Assembly (NCBI RefSeq): GCF_003852525.1
Contig: NZ_QAJL01000004.1
Coordinates: 532,009 to 596,008, forward strand
Length of the DNA: 64,000 nt
Direction of reading: 5' to 3'
DNA from: Pedobacter sp. KBW06
Lineage (GTDB): Bacteria; Bacteroidota; Bacteroidia; Sphingobacteriales; Sphingobacteriaceae
How positions within the stretch are numbered: position 1 is the stretch's first letter; each line of letters starts with the position of its first letter. Positions 58,873 to 64,000 of the stretch are shown here, piece after piece. The notes below the pieces were generated by a model, which did no database searches, had not been told where the DNA came from, and saw nothing but the letters and a program-made list of their open reading frames with translations. Made by a program: the position numbers and the translations under genes.

Positions 58873-61599
58873 ATGAAGAAAATTCTACTCTCGCTTGCGT
58901 TGGTCTTTTCTGGTACTTTTTTATTTGCACAGCAAACCTATCCTGTAAATGGTTCTTACGACATCAGACAGGGCATGTATGCTTTCACCAATGCAAATAT
59001 TGTGGTTAACGCCAACCAGACCATCTCTAACGGAACCTTATTAATTAAAGGACAGACCATCCAGTCTGTCGGCACAGGAACAGCCATACCGAAAGGTTAT
59101 GTCGTGATTGACCTGAAAGGCAAATACATATATCCCTCATTAGTGGATGCATTTAGCGCTTATGGGGTAGCGGAAGGGAGCCGTCAGGGAACAGGAGGCC
59201 CACGCCAATCGATTTTTATTTCTACCAAAAAAGGGGCTTACGGATGGAATGAAGCTATTCGTCCGGAAACACATGTCAACACGATATTTGCCATAGACAC
59301 TAAAAAAGCAGACGAGCTGCGTAAGGCGGGTTTTGGTAGTGTGAATGCGATCAACAGAGATGGGATCTCCCGCGGAACCTCTTCGGCATTGACTTTAAGT
59401 GACGAAAGGGAAAACAGCATCATCCTCAAACCGGAAGCTTCGGCAAATTATTCCTTCAATAAAGGAACTTCTCAAAACGATTACCCGACCTCGCTGATGG
59501 GTGCTATCGCACTTTTGCGTCAGACCTATTACGATGCCCAGTGGTATGGCAAACAGAAAGAAGAATACAACATTTCTCTGGAAGAGTTTAACAAACAACA
59601 AGACCTGCCACAGATCTTTGAGGCCGATGGCTGGCAAAATATCCTGCGCGCCGACAAAATTGCAAAGGAGTTCGGCAAACAATACATCATCAAATCAAAT
59701 GGAGATGAATATCAGAGAATTGATGCGGTAAAAGGCACCGGAGCCAGTCTGATCATCCCCATCAACTTTATAAAAGCTTACGATGTAGCAGATCCTGCAG
59801 ATGCAAGAGAAGTGACGCTTGCCCAAATGAAAGGCTGGGAAATGGCACCTTCCAATCCCGGGGTGCTGGAAAGAGCAGGGATCAGGTTTTCACTAACGGC
59901 CCATGGCCTGGATAAACCAGCTGATTTCTGGACCAATATCCGTTCGGCAATAGACAATGGATTAAGTCAGAAACAAGCTTTACTCTCCGTTACGGAGGTT
60001 CCTGCAGCAATGATTGGGATTTCCGACAAGGTGGGTACGATTGAAAAAGGCAAACTCGCCAACTTCATCATTACCTCCGACAGTTTATTCAAAAAGAGCA
60101 ACCTTGTTCTGGAAAACTGGGTTCAGGGAAAACGCTTCATTACTTATCAAAAAGACGAAAAAGATACAGCATCAAAAGCTGCTCCTAAAAAGGAAGAGCC
60201 GGTACAGAAACTGGCTACGGGCACGCTGATTTATCCATTCACGGCCTTCGGCAATGCCAGTCCTTTAAAACAGGAAACGGTGTTACTGAAAAATGCGACC
60301 GTTTGGACCAATGAAAAAGAAGGCATTTTGCAGAACGCAGATGTTTTACTCGAAAACGGCAAGATCAAATCGGTAGGTAAAAACCTAAGCGCCGGTAATG
60401 CAAAAGTAATTGATGCGACCGGAAAGCACATCACTCCGGGCCTGATCGACGAGCATTCCCATATCGCCGGAACGGGCGGGATCAATGAAGGTTCCCAATC
60501 TTCCTCTGCAGAAGTGCGGATTGCAGACATCATCAATTCTGAAGACGTTAATATTTACCGTCAGCTGGCAGGTGGGGTAACCACTTCACAGATCCTTCAC
60601 GGCTCTGCGAACCCTGTAGGCGGGCAAGCACAACTCATCAAACTCCGCTGGGGCAAGCTTCCTGAGGAACTAAAATTTGCCGGTTCTGATGGCTTTATCA
60701 AATTCGCGCTTGGTGAAAACGTGAAGCAAAGTAATTTTGGTTCCGGGGCACGCTTTCCGGTAACGAGAATGGGCGTGGAACAATCCTTTGTAGATCAGTT
60801 TACCCGTGCAAAAGAATATAAAGCGGCAATGGCTGTCAAAGGAAGTACGGTACGCCGCGATCTGGAACTGGATGCGATTGTAGAGATCCTGGACAACAAA
60901 CGTTTCATCACCTGTCACTCTTATGTGCAGTCGGAAATCAATATGCTGATGAATGTGGCCGATAGCCTTGGTTTTAAAATCAACACTTTTACCCATATTC
61001 TGGAGGGCTATAAAGTGGCGGATAAAATGAAAGCACGCGGCATCAATGCTTCTACCTTCTCCGACTGGTGGGCTTATAAAATGGAGGTTGCAGAGGCCAT
61101 TCCTTACAATGGGAAGATCATGCACAACGTTGGGATCACTACCGCTTTCAATTCAGATGATGCGGAAATGGCCCGCAGGCTAAACCAGGAAGCAGGAAAA
61201 GCGGTATTATATGGCGGTGTCCCTGAAGAAGATGCCCTGAAATTCGTGACCTTAAACCCGGCCAAGATGCTGCACATCGACAATAAAGTGGGCAGTATCA
61301 AAGCAGGTAAAGATGCAGATGTGGTAATCTGGTCGGCACATCCTTTGTCTATTTATGCCAAAGCAGAGCAAACATTTGTAGATGGCATTTCTTACTGGGA
61401 CATCAACCGTGATGAACAGGTAAGGAAAGCACAAAATACAGAACGCGAAAGGCTCATCAAAAAAATGCAGGACAGCAAAAGTAAAGGTGGCAAAACACAA
61501 CGTCCCGTTGCAGAAAGCCCACGCATGTACCATTGCGAAACCGTAGAAGACTATTCTATGCAACTAAACGAATCAGAAAGGACACATACTCATGAATAA
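58873..61599 (+). CDS. Exported amidohydrolase-family protein with two domains, only the second with a metal motif
   Basis: 908 residues. A signal peptide (MKKILLSLALVFSGTFLFAQ) is followed by a first amidohydrolase-like domain (about 30-430), where the place of the metal motif reads YPSLVDAFSAYG and has no HxH. The second (about 455-870) has TPGLIDEHSHIAG with HxH, then CHSYVQSEINML, THILEG and FNSDDAEMARR, so one active site is likely. Each domain ends with the usual GSIKAGKDADVVIW or GTIEKGKLANFII strand. The substrate may be a cyclic amide or dipeptide. The stop codon overlaps the next gene's start (ATGAATAA). Confidence 0.88.
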   Translation: MKKILLSLALVFSGTFLFAQQTYPVNGSYDIRQGMYAFTNANIVVNANQTISNGTLLIKGQTIQSVGTGTAIPKGYVVIDLKGKYIYPSLVDAFSAYGVAEGSRQGTGGPRQSIFISTKKGAYGWNEAIRPETHVNTIFAIDTKKADELRKAGFGSVNAINRDGISRGTSSALTLSDERENSIILKPEASANYSFNKGTSQNDYPTSLMGAIALLRQTYYDAQWYGKQKEEYNISLEEFNKQQDLPQIFEADGWQNILRADKIAKEFGKQYIIKSNGDEYQRIDAVKGTGASLIIPINFIKAYDVADPADAREVTLAQMKGWEMAPSNPGVLERAGIRFSLTAHGLDKPADFWTNIRSAIDNGLSQKQALLSVTEVPAAMIGISDKVGTIEKGKLANFIITSDSLFKKSNLVLENWVQGKRFITYQKDEKDTASKAAPKKEEPVQKLATGTLIYPFTAFGNASPLKQETVLLKNATVWTNEKEGILQNADVLLENGKIKSVGKNLSAGNAKVIDATGKHITPGLIDEHSHIAGTGGINEGSQSSSAEVRIADIINSEDVNIYRQLAGGVTTSQILHGSANPVGGQAQLIKLRWGKLPEELKFAGSDGFIKFALGENVKQSNFGSGARFPVTRMGVEQSFVDQFTRAKEYKAAMAVKGSTVRRDLELDAIVEILDNKRFITCHSYVQSEINMLMNVADSLGFKINTFTHILEGYKVADKMKARGINASTFSDWWAYKMEVAEAIPYNGKIMHNVGITTAFNSDDAEMARRLNQEAGKAVLYGGVPEEDALKFVTLNPAKMLHIDNKVGSIKAGKDADVVIWSAHPLSIYAKAEQTFVDGISYWDINRDEQVRKAQNTERERLIKKMQDSKSKGGKTQRPVAESPRMYHCETVEDYSMQLNESERTHTHE

Positions 61600-62908
61600 A
61601 TATTTTTTAACCTTGTTCCTTGCCGCTGCAACAGCCGTTTCTGGTTTTGCACAGGCCAACATCTCTCCCGCCCCGGCACAAAGTAAGCTGACCTATGTAT
61701 TGGGTGCCAAGCTCCACCTGGGCAATGGTACCGTTATTGAAAACGGATATCTGATCTTTGATAAAGGTAAGATCACAGGGATTGGAGATGCGACGGTGGT
61801 CCGCCTGGATATGTCAAAAGGCGAATTGATCCAGGCCAATGGCAAACATGTTTATCCTGGTATTATTGCGCCGGTAACGAATTTAGGCCTGGCAGAGTTT
61901 GAATCGGTAAAAGCATCGCTCGATTTTTCTGAGATCGGCAACCTGAACCCTCATATCCGCTCTATCATCGCTTACAATACAGACTCCAAGGTTCCGGCCA
62001 CGTTGAGGAGTAATGGGATCCTGATGGCCCAGATTACCCCACAAGGCGGTACAGTTTCGGGAAGCTCATCAGTAGTACAGCTCGATGCCTGGAACTGGGA
62101 AGATGCGGCGATCAAAAAAGATGACGCCATGCACATGAGCTGGCCGGTAACGCCAAAGATAAGACCTGGTTTTGGAAACCGTACTCCTGCAGTTTCTCCT
62201 GAATTGCTAAAAGAAAGAACTCAAAATTCAATTAATGAGCTGGACCAGCTATTTTCTGAAGCTAAAGCCTATGCGGAAACCGCCAAACCAGCAGTTACCA
62301 ATGCGCGTCTTGCAGCGATGAAGAATCTGTTTAATGGCAGTCAGAAGTTGTTTATTAGTGTGGATGGCCAGAAGGACATTATTGCGGCGGTCAATTTCGC
62401 TAAGAAATACCAGATTACTCCGGTAATCGTAGGCGGAGATGAAGCCTATCTGACGATTGATTTTCTAAAACAAAACAATGTTTCTGTGGTGGTTAAGCAG
62501 CCTCATGCACTTCCCAATGCCACAGACGACGATGTGAATATGCCTTACAAAAATGCCGCAGTACTGGTGAATGCAGGATTGAATGTGGTGATCAGTATTG
62601 ATGGTTACTGGCAGCAAAGAAACCTTCCTTTTATGGCGGGAACAGTTGCGGCATGGGGCCTTGATCCTGAAAAAGCGCTACAAACGATTACGTTAAATAC
62701 CGCTAAAGTGCTGGGTATTGACAAGACTACAGGCAGTTTGGAAATGGGTAAAGATGCGACCTTCTTTATCTCCTCCGGAGATGCTTTAGACATGAGGTCA
62801 AATCATGTTGAAAAAGCATTTATCCAGGGAAGAGACATCAATCTGGACAATTTACACAAGCAACTGGACAAGAAATTCAGTGACAAATACAATGCACAGA
62901 AGCAATAA
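61592..62908 (+). CDS. Exported amidohydrolase-like protein lacking the HxH metal motif
   Basis: 438 residues. A signal peptide (to about SGFAQ) precedes an amidohydrolase fold: YVLGAKLHLGNGTVIENGYLIFDKGKI at the start, GTVAAWGLDPEKALQTITLNTAKVLGI and GSLEMGKDATFFISSGDALD at the end. The usual PG-x-x-D-x-H-x-H reads YPGIIAPVTNLG, so the first metal ligands are missing. Its start overlaps the two-domain amidohydrolase by 8 bases, so the two are co-translated and may form a complex in which this is the inactive partner, like the first domain of its neighbour. Confidence 0.85.
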   Translation: MNKYFLTLFLAAATAVSGFAQANISPAPAQSKLTYVLGAKLHLGNGTVIENGYLIFDKGKITGIGDATVVRLDMSKGELIQANGKHVYPGIIAPVTNLGLAEFESVKASLDFSEIGNLNPHIRSIIAYNTDSKVPATLRSNGILMAQITPQGGTVSGSSSVVQLDAWNWEDAAIKKDDAMHMSWPVTPKIRPGFGNRTPAVSPELLKERTQNSINELDQLFSEAKAYAETAKPAVTNARLAAMKNLFNGSQKLFISVDGQKDIIAAVNFAKKYQITPVIVGGDEAYLTIDFLKQNNVSVVVKQPHALPNATDDDVNMPYKNAAVLVNAGLNVVISIDGYWQQRNLPFMAGTVAAWGLDPEKALQTITLNTAKVLGIDKTTGSLEMGKDATFFISSGDALDMRSNHVEKAFIQGRDINLDNLHKQLDKKFSDKYNAQKQ

Positions 62909-62932
62909 CGTTGTTGTTTCTTAACCGAGAAC

Positions 62933-62965
62933 AAAAAAGGCTTCCTGTTTAGGGAAGCCTTTTTT
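62933..62965. terminator. Bidirectional terminator after the amidohydrolase pair
   Basis: GGCTTCC (62939-62945) and GGAAGCC (62953-62959) with flanking A-run (62933-62938) and T-run (62960-62965). It separates the amidohydrolase pair from the convergent cytolysin-like gene. Confidence 0.8.
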
Positions 62966-62988
62966 GCTGATTGCATCTCCGGGTGGGG

Positions 62989-64000
62989 TTACCTGGTTTT
63001 AGTGGCCAGAACTTTATAATAATTCCCGTTTTTTAAGCTGTAATCAATTGCGGCATCCTGGGTACTCGTGCTATAGTGGACGATTCCCCCGGATTCTGTA
63101 TAAGAATACTGCCTGTAGGAATAGGTTTTCAGGTACACATCTTTTCCGATAAGTATTTTTGTATCCTTAAAAGAATTGACCACCACAGCACTGTCGCGGG
63201 TTTCATGATTATAGGAATTTGCACCGCCAGATCCGTCATCGTCATAATTGGAATAAGAAGCGAGCTTTTGATGCTGGAATTTAACAAATGGAGGAGGAAT
63301 CGTTGGATGAGTTCCTGTCATATCGGAATAGAACCTCAGGTAAACATCGGCCCTGGTATTGATGTCATATCCCACGTCGTACTTTGGATTTTCTTGTCGC
63401 AGGTTTTCATATTCCACCCTTGCATAAATGGGATCGGTCTCCAGGTTTACACGAAACCTTGTTTTTACGACAGAATGATCGGCCAGGTGACTTAAACTAA
63501 AATAAATCGGCGTACCTGGTTCAGTGGCAGAAAATTTACCGCTACTCGCTACAAACTGAACAAATGCATCATAACCGTTTACAGTTTGAACAGCACCATT
63601 TCCATCCGCACCGATGATGTAGATTTTCATAGTGGATTCTCCGATAACCTTTTTCTCATATTCGGTAGTCGACCTGCTTCCTTTAACAAAAAGCGCTTTA
63701 AATGCCGTATTGTAGGCATTATTCGTCTCCTCATAATTGTAATCTGACTCAATAGCCATTACCCCCATTCTCCCGTAGGTTACCGAGCTGACATAAGTTG
63801 GAAACTGCTGATTGATCACATTCATGTCCACAGATTCGTTCATTAAGCGGCCACCGGCAGGGATATCCAGATCCATTGTAAAATTCTTCTGTACGAACTT
63901 GGCATAAATCCCTGTTCTTTTGGAGATTTTAACAGAGGTCTCGCTGGTAGAACCTGAACTGCTGGAAAACAAAGAGCTGGTTTTAACATTCGATCCGAAG
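62989..64000 (-). CDS. Thiol-activated cytolysin (CDC)-family protein, 5' end outside the window
   Basis: At least 337 residues; the frame is open to the window edge and the true start is not seen. FPTYVSSVTYGRMGVMAIES, TMKIYIIGADGNGAVQTVNG and FSATEPGTPIYFSLSHLADHSV match the order of conserved blocks in cholesterol-dependent cytolysins (compare P-x-Y-V-S-S-V-x-Y-G-R and P-G-x-P-I-x-Y in perfringolysin-type proteins). The C-terminal part has no undecapeptide with the Trp-rich ECTGLAWEWWR motif, so membrane recognition must differ. CDC-like proteins are known in other Bacteroidota. Target and partner are unknown; a signal peptide cannot be judged. Confidence 0.75.
   Translation of the reverse strand, partial: FGSNVKTSSLFSSSSGSTSETSVKISKRTGIYAKFVQKNFTMDLDIPAGGRLMNESVDMNVINQQFPTYVSSVTYGRMGVMAIESDYNYEETNNAYNTAFKALFVKGSRSTTEYEKKVIGESTMKIYIIGADGNGAVQTVNGYDAFVQFVASSGKFSATEPGTPIYFSLSHLADHSVVKTRFRVNLETDPIYARVEYENLRQENPKYDVGYDINTRADVYLRFYSDMTGTHPTIPPPFVKFQHQKLASYSNYDDDGSGGANSYNHETRDSAVVVNSFKDTKILIGKDVYLKTYSYRQYSYTESGGIVHYSTSTQDAAIDYSLKNGNYYKVLATKTR

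Overview
The window looks like a chromosome segment of a Bacteroidota bacterium, most likely Sphingobacteriaceae and probably Pedobacter or a close relative. The signs are two SusC/SusD pairs, the gliding gene gldD, the futalosine menaquinone genes mqnB and mqnD, a NagB/PIG-L fusion, and many promoters of the Bacteroidota type (TTTG, about 19 bases, TAnnTTTG). The genus is an inference; no rRNA or other decisive marker is present.

Layout. 1-440: the 5' end of an unrecognised gene, then two tandem tRNA-Asp(GTC) genes. 517-6000: prfA, an LpxH-type phosphatase, a thioredoxin-reductase-like ferredoxin reductase with its 2Fe-2S ferredoxin, an S41 protease and a 71-residue protein. 6067-17074: a DUF4397 lipoprotein and two SusCD pairs around a DeoR-family regulator, whose upstream region is full of 10-bp-phased repeats. 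17154-26520: anmK, the NagB/PIG-L fusion, a NagX-like transacylase, an M16 peptidase and a DigH-like glycosyl hydrolase, which together suggest peptidoglycan or amino-sugar salvage. 26707-33307: a coiled-coil membrane protein and an operon of queD/PTPS-like, folE, fabD and a large sensor kinase. 33380-34909: mqnB-mqnD. 34915-40796: a tight seven-gene run (TPR protein, phosphosulfolactate-synthase homologue, aroE, gldD, MBL hydrolase, LolE-like permease, lipoprotein). 41043-45909: NTF2-like protein, ALDH7-type dehydrogenase, an 820-bp gap with a pseudogene remnant and a possible structured RNA, a TlpA-like protein and a GIN-domain protein. 46156-53393: SNF2 helicase, aat, yccF, App1-like phosphatase facing a lipid kinase, a TonB-domain protein and an M23 peptidase. 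53405-58243: rbfA, hflX and a short trp operon (trpE-trpG-trpC, no trpD). 58259-64000: a membrane protein, two overlapping amidohydrolase-family genes and a cytolysin-family protein cut by the right edge.

The most notable item is a complete-looking transcription-attenuation leader before trpE. It has a consensus promoter only 6 bases from the AUG of a 25-codon leader peptide with a Trp-Gln-Trp pair, a terminator, and a competing antiterminator pairing placed where a ribosome stalled at the Trp codons would allow it. Between the attenuator and trpE lies a possible 63-codon small gene that would need one extra base in an A-run. Several other genes also have a -7 element within 5-9 bases of their start codon, which suggests leaderless or nearly leaderless messages.
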